Shown piece after piece: positions 11,978 to 24,174 of a stretch of DNA of 64,000 nucleotides. Source of the DNA: Dillenia suffruticosa (Eukaryota > Streptophyta > Magnoliopsida > Dilleniales > Dilleniaceae); the NCBI GenBank assembly GCA_033439265.1, contig JAVTVX010000016.1, positions 13,937,201 to 14,001,200 of the forward strand, given 5' to 3'. Under the pieces are notes generated by a model that saw only the letters and a program-made list of their open reading frames with translations, searched no databases and was not told the origin of the DNA. Made by a program: the position numbers and the translations under genes. Every line of letters starts with the position of its first letter. The first letter of the stretch is position 1.

Positions 11978-13063
11978 ATGATTCATTTTCGCCGCAAATT
12001 CACCATAAATCCAATCCTCCAAATCTTCACCCTCAGACTTTTGTCCACCTCTTCGAATCCAACATCTTTCACTCTACAGTTCCTCACCGAGTCTTGCAAT
12101 CTATCTCCACAATCAGCGCTCAAAGCTTCTAAGCAAATCACACTCAAATCTATCCAAAACCCAAATTCAGTCCTCACCCTCTTCAAAAACCTCAATTTCA
12201 CTAATACCCACATCACCAAAATCGTCACAAAACTGCCCAACGTCCTGTTAGCAGATCCCGACAAAACCCTAAAACCCAGACTCGATTTCTTAATCGAAAA
12301 TGGGATTTCAGGAAACCGACTTGGAGAAACAGTATCTGCTAACTCTGATGTCTTGACCAGAAGCTTGGAAAGACAATTAATCCCTTTTGTAGAGCACATC
12401 AAGACATATCTGACCGCAGAAAAGGACATTGCCACAGCAATTAGCCGATCAAAAAGGTTCAATCACGTTCATATTGTCTCCAATGTGGACGCATTGTCCA
12501 AAAATGGTGTCCCAAATTATTGCGTAGCTAAGCTGTTTACACTCTGGCCTGATGTCTTAACTCGAAGCCCAGATGCATTCAGAGAGGCTGTCGAGAAAAT
12601 TAAGGAAATGGGTTTTGATCCTAGTAGTTCAATGTTTATCCGTGCGGTTCGTACGGTTCTTAGTATGAATAAGGAGTTATTGGAAGCCAAATTTGGGATT
12701 TTTTTGGGGTTTGGATGGTCCAGAGAAGAGGTCGATTCATTGTTCAGAAAGCAACCCTGGTGTGTGGCACCTTCAGAAGAAAAACTTAGCAGGAGATTAA
12801 GGTTTCTCATGGAGGAGTTGAAGTGGGGACCTGATCTAATTTCCAAGTACTCGGCCCCTCTCTTCCTAGATTTGCAGAAGAGAACAATGCCAAGGTGTAA
12901 GGTGCTTCAAGCTCTTCGTTCCGAGGGTCTTATAGTGAAGGAGAGTCAAATGGCTAGGGCATTGTTAGTGTCCGAAAGCTCATTTTTGAAGAACTATGTG
13001 ATCAAGCATCAGGAGGTGATTCCTCAGATTTTGGAGATCTATAATTCTGAGAGAGGAAAATGA
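11978..13063 (+). CDS. mTERF-family protein, predicted mitochondrial
   Basis: A 361-codon single-exon frame and the only intact host gene seen. The N-terminus (about residues 1-30) is rich in Arg, Ser and Leu and nearly free of acidic residues, as expected for a mitochondrial presequence. Residues about 32-60 (FLTESCNLSPQSALKASKQI) and the following helical repeats with KLPNVLLADPDKTLKPRLDFL, LTLWPDVLTRSPDAF-like and WCVAPSEEKLSRRL segments are the plant mTERF repeat pattern: a proline-marked hairpin of two to three helices every 30-35 residues. The C-terminus (FLKNYVIKHQEVIPQILEIY) is the usual family ending. Plant members of this family act in organelle gene expression (transcription termination, splicing or transcript stability); the target of this one cannot be read from sequence. 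The start is the first Met, in CAATGATTC context; no in-frame upstream Met is evident. Single-exon structure and length are normal for this clade. Confidence 0.92.
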   Translation: MIHFRRKFTINPILQIFTLRLLSTSSNPTSFTLQFLTESCNLSPQSALKASKQITLKSIQNPNSVLTLFKNLNFTNTHITKIVTKLPNVLLADPDKTLKPRLDFLIENGISGNRLGETVSANSDVLTRSLERQLIPFVEHIKTYLTAEKDIATAISRSKRFNHVHIVSNVDALSKNGVPNYCVAKLFTLWPDVLTRSPDAFREAVEKIKEMGFDPSSSMFIRAVRTVLSMNKELLEAKFGIFLGFGWSREEVDSLFRKQPWCVAPSEEKLSRRLRFLMEELKWGPDLISKYSAPLFLDLQKRTMPRCKVLQALRSEGLIVKESQMARALLVSESSFLKNYVIKHQEVIPQILEIYNSERGK

Positions 13064-15656
13064 TTTCACTTTCACTTTGTAGGTAAAGCAAAACTTATTA
13101 CCATTTGTTTGATTATTTAAGAATTTGATACCTTGTTTAAAATAATTTGAATTTCTTGGAGAAGGTGACGATGCTTGCTGAGTGAATGTGGGAGATGTTA
13201 AGTTGCGGAATAGGTAATTACACTGAAGCGTTTTATTATGATCTTAGATGCCATTAGAAGTGTTATCTACTATGTAATTGGAACATTTTCATTGATCATG
13301 GCCAACTGTGTATGGGAAATTTTTCAATGACTAAATAGACTCTAAACTCTAGCTCCTATCTATTCTTGTTTCATGTGGTTTGAAGCTTATTATGAACCTG
13401 TGACAACCTCCGTTCTTGTGTGTTTGTTGGGATGGACGGTGGTCTAGAGTGATTTCATTCACTTGTATAGGGCATCGAAAAAGAAATAAAATGGACTTAT
13501 TCTCCTCTGTGTGTCTTGGTGTTCTGCCATCATGAGGTTTGTTTATGTTTCAATCATTGGATTAGCTCTTGTGACTAGTCAAGTTTTTATACATGTGTAT
13601 GTATATTATATCCTATTGTATGTATATTATATCCTATTGCATATTTATGTATTGGATGTTTTGTGAAATTTTGACTGACAATTCCTTAATACTACATGTA
13701 GGATGGACAGTATTGTATGAGAAGCAAGTTCATTATAAACTATATTGTGATATTGAAGGTTCTAATAAGATACCTTAAATTTGTAGAATCTCCCACTAGA
13801 TGCAACTTTAGCATATCTGGCTAGCTGGTTCATGTTTTGAACATGGTATTGCCATCCTCTCCTGAATATGGTGACTTTGAAAGCAGGCTGAGTGCCAGGG
13901 TTAGGAGCTAGATACTGGTAGGATAGTTGCTATTATCCCAAAATTATCATGGATTCAAGTTGTCTTGATTGTCATCCCCTGAATTGGTTGATTGTTAACT
14001 GGGTAAACTGCTTTCTGCCTTATGTCTTTAACGTATCATTCTTTTTCTAATTCTGAAAGCATCAAATAGGTCAATCATTATATGGCTGCAGTGTAAGGCG
14101 GGAAAGACGATTATCCCATTAATATATTCTTAACGTCAAGTATCCTGTAAATAGAAGCTAATGCCATTATGCGGTTCTGATACATGCTTATCATTTAGAT
14201 TTTGTTTAACAAGTGTTTCAAAACATTCATTGCAACATGTATTGGAAAAAGGGCGAAGGAGGTTGGAGAGGTTGTAGAGCGATTTGCTGCATTTAAATAA
14301 GGCATTGCATAAAACATGGAGCCCCTCTCCTCTGTGTGCTGTGTAGTCTGCCATCACAAGATTATTGATAATAGCTTTGCTGGAGTTAGCTTCTATGACA
14401 CTTTGATGTGTTGAATTTTCTATTAAATTAGATTTTGGTGACGCTCAGGTGTGTTACATTTTGTGAAGATGGCATGCTAGGAACCACTGATACTTAAAAA
14501 TGCGATTTGTATCGTTGCAAACGTGTATTGAATATGATTCCATGGATACTTGCCTGGTACGTGTCGGATACTCCACATGGCAGATCCATTTTATTTTGTT
14601 TTTTTTTTTTAATTCCAAATACTTGCCGAATAGTTGATGAATATTTCATGTGAACTTTTGGTAAAAATATTTCACTAAAGATGACACAATTTCTTGGGGA
14701 GGGGTTACCGGGTAGTATTGGTTTCTCTTTCGGATAGGCCAAAAGGATTGGTGGTCAGTAATTGAATTTTTCAAAATTTTGGAGCCCAAGCGAATTCAAA
14801 TGAAATACAATCAAGTTTCGTGGATGTTTTTGGAGCGTGGCACTTCTAGTGAAATCAACCCTTTTTTTTTTTCTTTTTTCTTTTTTTTAATAACAGTGAG
14901 AACGTTGCACAAATGTGCTAGATTTAAATGCATACAGTGAATACGTGTAGCTAGTTTTACATAAATGACCTAATCCAATGCTATATCTTGCTTTATTAAC
15001 CACCCAGAAGCTCTAAAAAATTGAAATAGATGTTGGTTAAGCTTAGTAGATGAATAAGACCTATCCAAATTACCTACCTACACAATATCATTTAAAAACA
15101 TTCGAACTATGTCTAGCATTCCCTCTTCAATTGCCATGTTTTTCATTAGAAGAATGCAAAGTGTTTTGTCTTTGATTCTCTCTCTCTCTCTCTCCTTTTT
15201 TTTAAGTAAAAAACTTGACTAATCTGTTTGAACAGATGTAAGGTTGAATTTAAGAGTTTGACTCTTCTTTTTTTTGGGTACTAAGGTTTGGTCACCATCT
15301 AATAAGTTTCATCCCGATTCATTTGGATCGATTGCGTATGACTCACTTTGGGAAGTGGGTCTCCCAATAGTGTTTTTTTCGTGTCTAGAAAGAGTCAAAT
15401 TCTTTACCTAGTTAAGGGACGAAAGTGTACATCTCACCCATGCTAACAAGTGTTAATAGGATTGACTATTTCAATACTTATTTTTTTACTCCAAATCAAA
15501 TTCAAAATTTTAATCAAGTAAATTTAGTAATTTTTTACTAAACCCATAAGTGAAAGCTGGATTTGATGTTCCATGCGACACAATGTTATTCGTAAATGCA
15601 TAGGTGATCAGCAGCGGTCCAGATTATGAGGGACCCAACACGTTTTAGGCTGGCGA
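13064..15656. other. Non-coding region downstream of the mTERF gene
   Basis: No gene is recognised. The first few hundred bases presumably contain the mTERF 3' untranslated region, but no clear polyadenylation signal stands out. A stretch near 13498-13580 (CTCCTCTGTGTGTCTTGGTG...CTGCCATCA) is repeated in diverged form near 14326-14410. Homopolymer T runs and a (CT)n run near 15177-15195 are present. Confidence 0.6.
13498..14412 (+). repeat. Pair of diverged direct repeats, about 85-95 bp each
   Basis: The blocks at about 13498-13585 and 14326-14412 share CTCCTCTGTGTG, TCTGCCATCA, and GATTAGCTCTTGTGAC against GAGTTAGCTTCTATGAC in the same order. By eye they are about 70-75 percent alike. They flank about 740 bp of unremarkable sequence and are most likely an old local duplication. 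Confidence 0.5.
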
Positions 15657-16095
15657 GGGATGTTTGAGAATGATATGGCTGACACTTAATGCCATATGGG
15701 TTTGGGAGGAGGAGTTGTCTTGGAGTAGGCCTAGCCCAGCTGGTTGTGGGCTCAACATTGGGTACATTGATTCAATTAATTTAGTGGAACATTGCAGAGG
15801 AATAACCATGTCCAAACTTGAACCCTTGGAGGCTATGTGTGGGTTAACCAATTTCATTTTTTTTTTTTTTTTTTTTTAGTAAAAGGCGAAAGGATAGTTC
15901 GTTATGCGTTCATCGTACGGCTGCGTCAATTTCTTCATTACCGCTTCTCTTTGATTCAAAGCACTGAATCAATGTACCCAACATTAAGCCCACAACCTAC
16001 CGGGTCAGGCGTGCCTTAGGATAACTCCCCCTACGCCAAATAGCATCAACTTGTAATTGTAAGTGTCATTCTCACTATTTTAAACATCCCTGGAC
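15657..16095. repeat. Fold-back inverted repeat with poly-T spacer
   Basis: The left arm (about 15657-15800) contains GGGATGTTTGAGAATGA, TGACACTTA, GGTTGTGGGCTCAACATTGG and GTACATTGATTCA. The right arm (about 15955-16095) read on the minus strand contains GGGATGTTTAAAATAGTG, GAATGACACTTA, GGTTGTGGGCTTAATGTTGG and GTACATTGATTCA in the same order. A 20-odd-base T run (15858-15878) lies in the spacer. The two open frames here (15645-15857 minus, 15837-16019 plus) are products of the inverted repeat. It may be a fold-back MITE or two short retroposons in opposite orientation. Confidence 0.7.
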
Positions 16096-16814
16096 ACTGT
16101 GCATTCTTTGGATGCAATGTGGCTATAGAAGTGGGACTACTGCACATAGCCTGAAAGTTCTGAGTGATATTTTGTAGGTCGGGTAATTTGGAAAGGTTTC
16201 ATTCATCTAATGTGATCTTGACCAACTTGAACATCCATCTCACTCTAGCTTTTTTTAGAGTTTCTTGGTGGGTAAGTAGGAGAGTCATTTCCCATTCATT
16301 TGTCACCTAGCAAAATCTACATTAAGTTACGTCATTTAGGCATACCTAGCTACAAGTGTTCAAATATATATATGTATCTAACTCTTAACACATTTGAGGT
16401 TCTCATTTAAAATAATAATAATAAAAATAAAAAACAAACACATTGATTTCACAAAAAGAGGGGATACTCCAATTCAACTCAATTTTGTAATTCACCTTTT
16501 TGTATTTCTGTAGTGATAAAGGAGTACCGGTCTCTCTCTCTTCCTCCGTGATGTTTTAGTTCGACATATGCTCTTCTCTTTCCAATTTAAACTTCCACAG
16601 TATGATTCTTTTCCCCCCCCCTTTTTTTTCCTCTTATTGAGGTGAGATGCAGATTTAAAATCTATTTTAACAAAAATATTCTTCAATATTTACTCCACAT
16701 GTTGTAAGTTTTGATAATTAGTGAATTTCTAGGTAGAACATATAAGTTAAGTTTAAAATGAAACGACACTTATGTCCATGCTTGTTTTATCAACTGCAAC
16801 CTACACTAATCAAT
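16096..16814. other. Gene-less AT-rich stretch
   Basis: No coding or structural signal. It contains a C9 run next to a T run near 16613-16630 and an (ATA)n-like patch near 16412-16430. Confidence 0.5.
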
Positions 16815-16998
16815 CTTTTTAACTTAAGCCCAATGGTATCTCAACTGTTAACTCCATCAGTCTCGAGTGTTGCCGGAAGAAAACAAGATTTAACTCCCTT
16901 TTGCCAGCAAAAACACTGGGCTTTCAGTAAAGGTTTTCTGAAAATTTTGGAGACTATTGTCGAATTGCTCTCTCTCATCAAAAAAAAAAAAAAAAAAT
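16815..16998 (+). mobile_element. Possible SINE-like retroposon
   Basis: AAGCCCAATGGTATCTCAAC (weakly like a pol III box A region), AGTCTCGAGTGTTGCCGG (weakly box-B-like), a body with TTAACTCCCTTTTGCCAGC, and a terminal (CT)n-A17 tail at 16974-16998. Size, orientation and tail fit a plant SINE, but the boxes are poor and no target duplication was found. Confidence 0.3.
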
Positions 16999-18879
16999 CC
17001 TTTTCAAAAATATGCAGTAGAAAGTAACCTTAGTATCGAACAAGAATATACGGCGATAGGTTGCGAGTTGCGGGCAATGTTAGACTGCCACATGCTTAAT
17101 GTTTACTCGACTTAGTTGGCACGAATCCTATATGATCATCCGAAAAGCCTGCAAGCAGCTTCAGTATATTAGATACTTGATTCTAATAGTTGCACAAGCA
17201 TCAAATGGAATTTACATGAACCAAAGTAAAGAAGTCGGAGATTTTTAAATAAATTAACAAATAATTTTTTGTATATAAAAATCTCAAAAAAAAATTAGAT
17301 TAGAATCATTTATCATTTTCTGACAATTGGGTAGTTTAGACCAAGAAGATGTCACAAAATCAGATCACCCTCTATATTCCACAATCTAAATGTTTCGGTA
17401 GAGAATGATCATTAAGTTTTCAAAGCCATTTTCTCTATTTCTTAAATATGAGGAAAAATTGGACTCTCTCTTTCTTTCATGTGAAAGACACAAAAAGTTG
17501 GACCTCACCCTTTTTTCTTTGTCATTTATTTTATTTGTTCTTTCTATTCACGTCACCCGAAAGGTGAGAAATTAAAATGTGCATTCCCAAAAAAACAAGA
17601 GAGAGAGCGAGGGGGGAAGGTTTTCTTTGATACATGAGAGAGTTGAGGTGGTGGTTTTTCGATAACAACTCTCTCCCTCACAACATTCAAACAAATAAAT
17701 GTTGGGGTGGGTCTACCCTTATGGACGGACCCACCCCATAGGCCCGCCCAATTTTTTAATATTTCTCACTCACATATGAGGGCTAGATTGACATACAATA
17801 TGATCATTATAATCAAACACAAATTTCATATAGTTAAATGGATCATATGACCTGCGAGAATACTAAGAACTCTAAACCTATACATCAGTTAAGAATATAT
17901 AATAGCTCATCGTTAATGTGGTGATGAGGACATATCTTGCTATACCCCATACATCTTTTATTCGACACAGTCAACGCATCTCTCTCCTAAAAAACATTGT
18001 AAGAGTATACTTAACTCAACTCCAATCATATATTTACAGTTACGTCTCTAAATACTAAGTCATCTACATAATTGATCAGTTTGTTAATACAAATCAATGT
18101 GTTAGTCAAAGATAATCTTCGTTTCATACTATTAATTTTCAACTTTATCTTAACTGTTTTCCTAGACATGTACTGCCATACCGAATCAATCACAATTTTT
18201 TGGTGACATATTAAAATAACAATATTAAGATAAAATCTCAAAAGATAGACAAAAATTCTAAGAGTATAAATTGAGATTAAATATGAACATTCGAGTCTCA
18301 CGCAATGAGATGAAGAGGAATGCACCGCATCATTATTTATATGGTCACATAAATATACGTGGTATGAAACATGTATTACGATACTTTTTCTTCCCATTTG
18401 AAAGCGTGTGTTTTCTTTTTATAAAATTAATGTATCGTAGAGGTCTTAATCCAAATATACACAACACTTGATCTGAGTTTTCCTTCTTGTAAGTCCTTAA
18501 AAATATCTCACAATATCAAGAAAAAACTCATACCTGACTATTAGACAAGTTCAATGGATTGTAGGGAATTTATTTTGATTATCACATATGTATATACAAC
18601 TGGTAATCTCATCTTTGTATTTAACGAAGGCGGCATATAAATGTTAATCTATTACAAATTAAAATTATCTCATCTCTACATATGACACAGACATTAAAGA
18701 CGATTACTCATGTAAAAGAGCCAATCTCAAAACTTGTTTGACATTCAACCATAGACACAAGAATTTTGTACACAAAAAAACAAAATTCAAATATCAATAA
18801 ATATGAACATTACATCATATATACTCTGCATATGATTACAATTATAACGAATCCAAGAAACCCAATATGTTATACAAAC
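16999..18879. other. Gene-less region
   Basis: No recognisable gene. There is a purine run GAGAGAGAGCGAGGGGGG near 17598-17616. A CCCACCCC/GGCCCGCCC patch near 17705-17750 is unusual only in composition. The 123-codon minus frame at 18026-18397 has no domain or codon pattern suggesting a protein. Confidence 0.55.
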
Positions 18880-20680
18880 ATGTCTTTAGGTGCTGGTTTT
18901 GTAAAAAGACCAGCAATCATCAAATGCGTAGGCATGTACTTCAGTATCATTTTCCTCTTTTCAATCATGCCTCTAATAAGATTGATCTTTGTGTCTATAT
19001 TTGGTTTTGTCATCGTATTTGTAGTTCTAGCGAAACAACAGCTGAGTTATTGTCACAAAATCATAACTTTCACTGAATTACTTACGACTCCCAAATATTA
19101 CAAAAACTATTCAACCAAACTTCTTCCTAAACCTCGAAAATATAGGCCACAAGGTCCACTTCCATCGTAGAAAGAGATACATAGGTTTATATTTTGCTAC
19201 TCCATGAGATAGCGCTATCATTGGACAAACAAATATAACCAAAAGTAGATTTTCTCTTATCTAAATCACATCCCCAATCACTATTTATGTATCATTTCAA
19301 TACTAGATCATTTCTTTAATAACAAAGAAATAATTTGCAGTTCAGTTCTGATATCCAAATTTCTATTTACATCAATCCAATCACTTTTTCCTAGATTGGA
19401 CAAATACCTACTGACCAAATCCACAGTATGACAAATGTTTTGAGGAGTACACATCATAGCGTACCTCAAGTTTCTAACTATACTAGAATGCTATATTCTG
19501 GACATTTCATTTATTTAACACGAGTTTTAGGGCATTGTATCGTTTGAACTATCGTCTTTAGTCATAGAAATATTAATGGATTCGCAGTTTTTAACTTTAT
19601 ATCGTTTCAAAACCTTTATAATATGGGACTCTTGGGATAATTTCATAATCTTTTGGAATGATCTGTATAGATTTTAATTTTCAATCTATCTCAACCCATA
19701 TCTTTCATCTCAAAAGTTGAAAGATAATCATTTCAACATCTAAAAGACATACTTTTTAACATTCGTAACTAACAATATGTTCTCGACATATAAAGATAAA
19801 ATTACAAACTTGTCATCGGATTTCTCAGCATAAATACAATAGTTTTCATCTATCATGACGAAATCGTAAGAGATCACATTTCTGTGAAATCTCAAATATC
19901 ATTGTTTCAAATACTATTTAAAACTATAAATTAATATACTCAATTTACATACTCTTTCTTCTTGATGTTTAATGACAAACCCTTTAGTTGTGTTATATAG
20001 ACTTCTCCCTCAAGTTTTTTATTGAGAAATATAGTTTTCACATCCATATGACGTAATTCTAAATCCAAATTGCCACCATTGGCAACAATAAACAAAAGGA
20101 GATAAATCTCACTACTGGAAAAATGTTTCCTTATAATTAACATTCTTTTACTGAGTGTAATCTTTTACTACCATTTAGGTCTTATACATCTCAATAGTTC
20201 CATCTGCCCTATACTAGGTTTTGAGAATCAAATTGTTCCCAATAATCTTGCACTTTAGCAGAGATTCAACCAATTCTAATAGTATGGTTGGATCTCATTG
20301 ACTTCAATTTTTTTTCCATTGCCTTTTTCATTCATCCTTAACAGGATTAAATAGATTCTCATCTATATTTTAAACTCTTCTTCTCTGAAGAAACAATAAA
20401 TATATACCCTTTAATTTAAAAAATAATGTTTGGATATATTTTTTTTTAACATTTTTCTGAGTTTGTGACTCAGTTGGATCACTAGAATTTAAATCTCTCC
20501 CACTAGGATCAAATCATTCCAATGATCTACCATAGACAAGCCAACATTTGAATTAACTAATTCAAATAAGAACTCTATATCCTTCATGTTATTTCTGTTA
20601 AGAAATTTATTCTCCAAAAAAGTGATATCTATGATCAAATTTATACTATAATACCATCTTCTCATTCACCAACGAACACT
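18880..20680 (-). pseudogene. Copia 2 pol remnant (RT, RNase H, tail)
   Basis: Minus strand, heavily decayed. Near 18890-18940 it reads MPTHLMIAGLFTKP, the Copia pol tail. Near 19370-19480 it reads YAMMCTPQNICHTVDLVSRY, the RNase H entry. At 19940-20143 it reads LDLELRHMDVKTIFLNKKL, the RT entry motif. Spacing and wording match Copia 1 (1-600 and beyond), so both belong to one family. At the right the homology stops near 20680, exactly where the SIRE-like palindrome begins. No LTR of this copy could be placed. Confidence 0.8.
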
Positions 20681-21219
20681 TAACTTTTTGACTTGTAGGA
20701 GTATCCTTCAAGTTCATTCTTTCATAGTTCTGAGCTCAAGTAGGTCAAGTTGTTTGTATTTTAGATTGACTCATGTTTTAGTTGGCTTTAGTTCTCTCAT
20801 GCCTTCTATCTATGGGTCGACTTCATCATTTTTGTATGTTGTCTCTCTTGAGCTGAGTAGTCAACTCCTTTCCTGATCATGTCAACTCATGTTTTCCCAT
20901 TATTTTTGAATTTTTAAGTTTTGATTAGTATGGGTCAACTTGTGCTCTCTTTATGTTGACTTAGTCTCAAGTTTTTCCATTATTTTTGCCCTTATCACTT
21001 CTGTCGGTCGACTTGACTTCTTGAATAGGTCGACTTGTCTATGCATTTATTTCTTACTTAGGTCAACTTGTTGTTCACTTAAGCCAACTTGTTGTTTTGC
21101 TATTTTATTCTATAGAGCTTTAAACCACTTAAAACACTTCTAAACAAACACTTTTGTCATTGTTAAATAAAATGTTTATCATCAAAATTTGTTAATCATC
21201 AAAATATGTTTGGTCAACA
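20680..21219 (-). mobile_element. Truncated SIRE-like 3' LTR (left arm of the palindrome)
   Basis: On the minus strand an LTR begins at 21219 with TGTTGACCAAACATATTTTG, preceded by AAGAAAGGGAGAGAT, its polypurine tract. It continues left through GTCGACTT-rich sequence and is lost at about 20680, where Copia 2 sequence starts. It corresponds to the first 540 bp of the LTR at 22458-23701. Confidence 0.7.
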
Positions 21220-22457
21220 ATCTCTCCCTTTCTTATGATAACAAAACATTTTGTAAAATTTTTTTTAAAAAAAATCTCCCCTTAATGACATCTCATTATC
21301 TTTTGAAACTTTTTACCTAAACTTTTAATGCTTTTCTACTAACTAAAACAATAGCTAAAATAATATTCAAAGCATAATAACAATAGTCAATTTAGAATTC
21401 AGATATTTAATTATACTATTCTCCCCTTTTTGTCATCGAGAAAAAGCCATAGCAGTTAACATGAACATTCATAAATATTCAGAGATTCAACAAACTTCAA
21501 AGATTCAGCAAGCAAGACATGCATAAGCAACACAAAATTTAGAATTTCAAGCGAATTTAGAGCACATCAAAGCTAAAATACACAAGCAACATCAAATTCA
21601 TAGTACATCAAAGTTAACATAAACAAACAATATCAAATTCAAAGTATTAACAGAAGCAACATGGAGAAGGAGAAATGAAGGGGAAGAAAGACAAAGGGAA
21701 ATGAAAGTGATAGATAGCATGGCATAAAGTAAAGGGGAGAATAAGCAGAAAGACCTCAGATGCTTCTCACTTCCAACCCTAAAGGATTACCTTGGAAATG
21801 ATTAGGCTAGAGGCACAAAGCTCTCAAGTGCAAGAACAACTCAATAGGATTAAGGCAAAAGTTAACTCTTTAGCTAAAGGCAGAGGAAGTAAAGACTCTG
21901 GGCCATCAGGATCCTTCTGAGCATCTCCCTCATAAATCATTTCTAAGCCACCATATTCCTAAGTCATTAGCTGAGTTGACAGAAACCTACAAAGATGTAT
22001 TATGTATTTATGATTTTATGGATATTTTTAGCACTAATATTTTGGCTTTGATGTATTCTGAATTTGATATTTTTTGTGTATCTTAGCTTTGATGTACTAT
22101 GAATTTGATGTTGCTTGTGCATTTTGGCTTTCGTTTACTCTAAAATTGCTTGAAATTCTGAATTTCATGTTGCTTATGCATATATTGCTTTCCGAATGTT
22201 TGAAGTTTGTTGAATCTCTAAATATTGATGAATGTTCATGTTAGCTGCTGCATTTTTTATCAATGACAAAAAGTAGAGAATTGTATAATTAAAGATCTGA
22301 ATTCTTAATTGACAATTGCTATTGTGCATTGAATATTATTTTGGCTATAGTTTTAGTTGAAGGAGAAAACTAAAGCTTCAAAAGATAAGTGGGATGTCGT
22401 TAAGCGGAGATTTTTTAAATTTTACAAAATGTTTTGTTATCATAAAAGGGGGGAGAT
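21220..22457. other. Internal 3' regions of the two SIRE-like ends
   Basis: Non-coding 3' internal sequence in inverted duplicate. The outer parts (21220-21650 and 22010-22457) match each other. The core 21650-22010 is single-copy and contains short open stretches without recognisable domains. Both outer edges carry the polypurine tract next to an LTR. No env-like or pol frame remains. Confidence 0.6.
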
Positions 22458-23701
22458 TGTTGACCAAACATGTTTTGATAATAAGCATTTTTTTTAACAA
22501 TGATAAAAGTGTTTGTTTAAAAGTGTTTCAAGCGATTTAAAGTTTTGCAGAAGAAAACAACAAAATAGCAAGTCGACTTAAGTGAACAAGAAGTCGATGT
22601 GAGTAAGGAACAAATGCAAAGAGAAGTCCACCTATTAAAGAAGTCAAGTCGACTGACAGAAGGGATAGGGGCAAGAAAAGTCAACCAACATGAAGCATGA
22701 ATTCAACTCATTGGAAGAAAAGTCTAATAGTTAAAAATTTGAAAAATATAGAGTGACAAAGTCAAAATAAGGAGAGAACTAAAAAATAACGGGAAAACAA
22801 GAGTTGACATGATCAGGAAAGGAGTCAACCCGGTCAGCTTAGGAGAGCCAATGTGCAAAAAATGATGAAATTGACCCATAGATGGAAAATGTGAGAGAAC
22901 TAAAGCTAACTAGAACATAAGTCGACCTAATGTATAAACAAGTCGATCTACTTGAGCTCAGAGATGTGAAAAAGTATACCTGAACTACAAATGAATCGAC
23001 CTACTTGAGTTGGAAGTCTAAAAGTTTATATTCTAGCAAAGCTCAAGTCGACCAGAGTGAAGAATGAATTGATCAAAACTAGTCTAACTCGTGGATAACT
23101 GAAGAACAAGTCAACCTACTGTGTGTAATGGCTAGTTCTATAAAAATGTTGTTGAACATTAAATGAGCATTTAATTCACCTCAGCCACCTTACAATGGCT
23201 CTTTCAGTAATGACTCTTTCAATACTATAATTATAACACTTCATTAAATGCAAGATAAGAGAAGAAACTATTGATCGTCATTCATTAAGCAAAACTCTTG
23301 TAGTATTGTATGTTAGTTTTGTGCTTCAATGATTTTTTAGAAGCAATATCTTTTTTGCTGTAATCATCAAGCACTTGTAGTACTCACAATGTAAATGATC
23401 GGAGAAAGGGTTTTTGTGGTATGGGTTTGTATATAATCAATCTTTTAAGGAAGATTGAAGGTAATATTTGAAAAAACTATTGTTCGGTTTAACTAGCACC
23501 TATAGTGAAAACTAATTATCAATTGTATTATTTTATATAAAATAGTAGAATTGAAAATTTAGGTAAAATCTGAGAGTAGACGTATACCAAGAATGGTGAA
23601 ATCGCTATAAATCAGGGTGTCTCATTTCTCTTCAAATTCTCTGTAAGCTCAACAAAATCAAAAATTGCTAGTAGAACCAAATCACCCCTCTTGGTTTTAC
23701 A
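22458..23701 (+). mobile_element. SIRE-like 3' LTR (right arm and beyond)
   Basis: Preceded by ATAAAAGGGGGGAGAT (polypurine tract, 22442-22457), the LTR starts TGTTGACCAAAC and ends near 23701 with CACCCCTCTTGGTTTTACA. The C-rich CACCCC...CTTGG block before the end is typical for SIRE/Maximus-type Copia LTRs. The first 560 bp are rich in AAGTCGACCTA-type motifs. The last 680 bp are not part of the palindrome because the left copy is truncated. Confidence 0.7.
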
Positions 23702-24174
23702 TATTTTGTTCTTCATGACGAATCGAGGCTTCAAGTGAACTCAGGTGTTGAAAATCGAAGTTGATTGGTGGTGATTAATGAAATACTCGATGGAAAATAG
23801 GAAAGTGCAATGAAATCTATGGTTAAACAACAGTAATAAGAGAAGACGGTGGCTACTAAGTGAAATCAAATGAGAGGTGAGTGAATCGACGACAATTTTG
23901 GTGTGATTGTCAACGAAAATGGAAGAGAGCGACTGTAGAAGTTTGTGAGATGATGAAAACTCCGAAACATGTGGGCGATGCAATCAATAGTAGGGGCGAT
24001 TGAAAAGTTCATGACAACAGTGATGAATTGAAGAGTACTACAACAATTGAACAAGAACATATAACTAAAATCATCAATGTTAGAGAGATGAGTGATTAGA
24101 AAGGTGGTTTATCGAGAAGGTTATCAAGGTAAATTGAAGAGTACTTCAAGGTTATCGAGAAGGTTAGAAAGGTG
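23702..24174. other. Unassigned stretch with a local duplication
   Basis: No recognisable coding sequence; open frames on the minus strand are low complexity. 24090-24180 contains a tandem duplication (GAAAGGTGG...TTATC and GGTTATCGAGAAGGTTA occur twice). 24050-24097 is repeated at 27062-27110. Confidence 0.5.

Larger units (their letters stand above)
20680..23020. repeat. Large imperfect palindrome of two SIRE-like 3' ends
   Basis: The left arm (about 20680-21650) and right arm (about 22010-23020) match when one is reverse-complemented. Shared in order: TCTGAGCTCAAGTAG; GGTCGACTT; GGAAAGGAGTTGAC on the other strand; GTCGACTTGACTTCTT; TGTTTGGTCAACA; ACAAAACATTTTGTAAAATT; ATCTTTTGAA; TGAACATTCAT. 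The non-matching middle is about 350 bp. Each arm contains a polypurine tract and LTR start (TGTTGACC), so this is a head-to-head pair of element 3' ends. The arms are clearly diverged, perhaps one base in five by eye. Confidence 0.85.

Noticed and set aside
18026..18397. 123-codon minus-strand frame
   Set aside because: No domain, AT-rich and overlaps no recognised element; likely chance.
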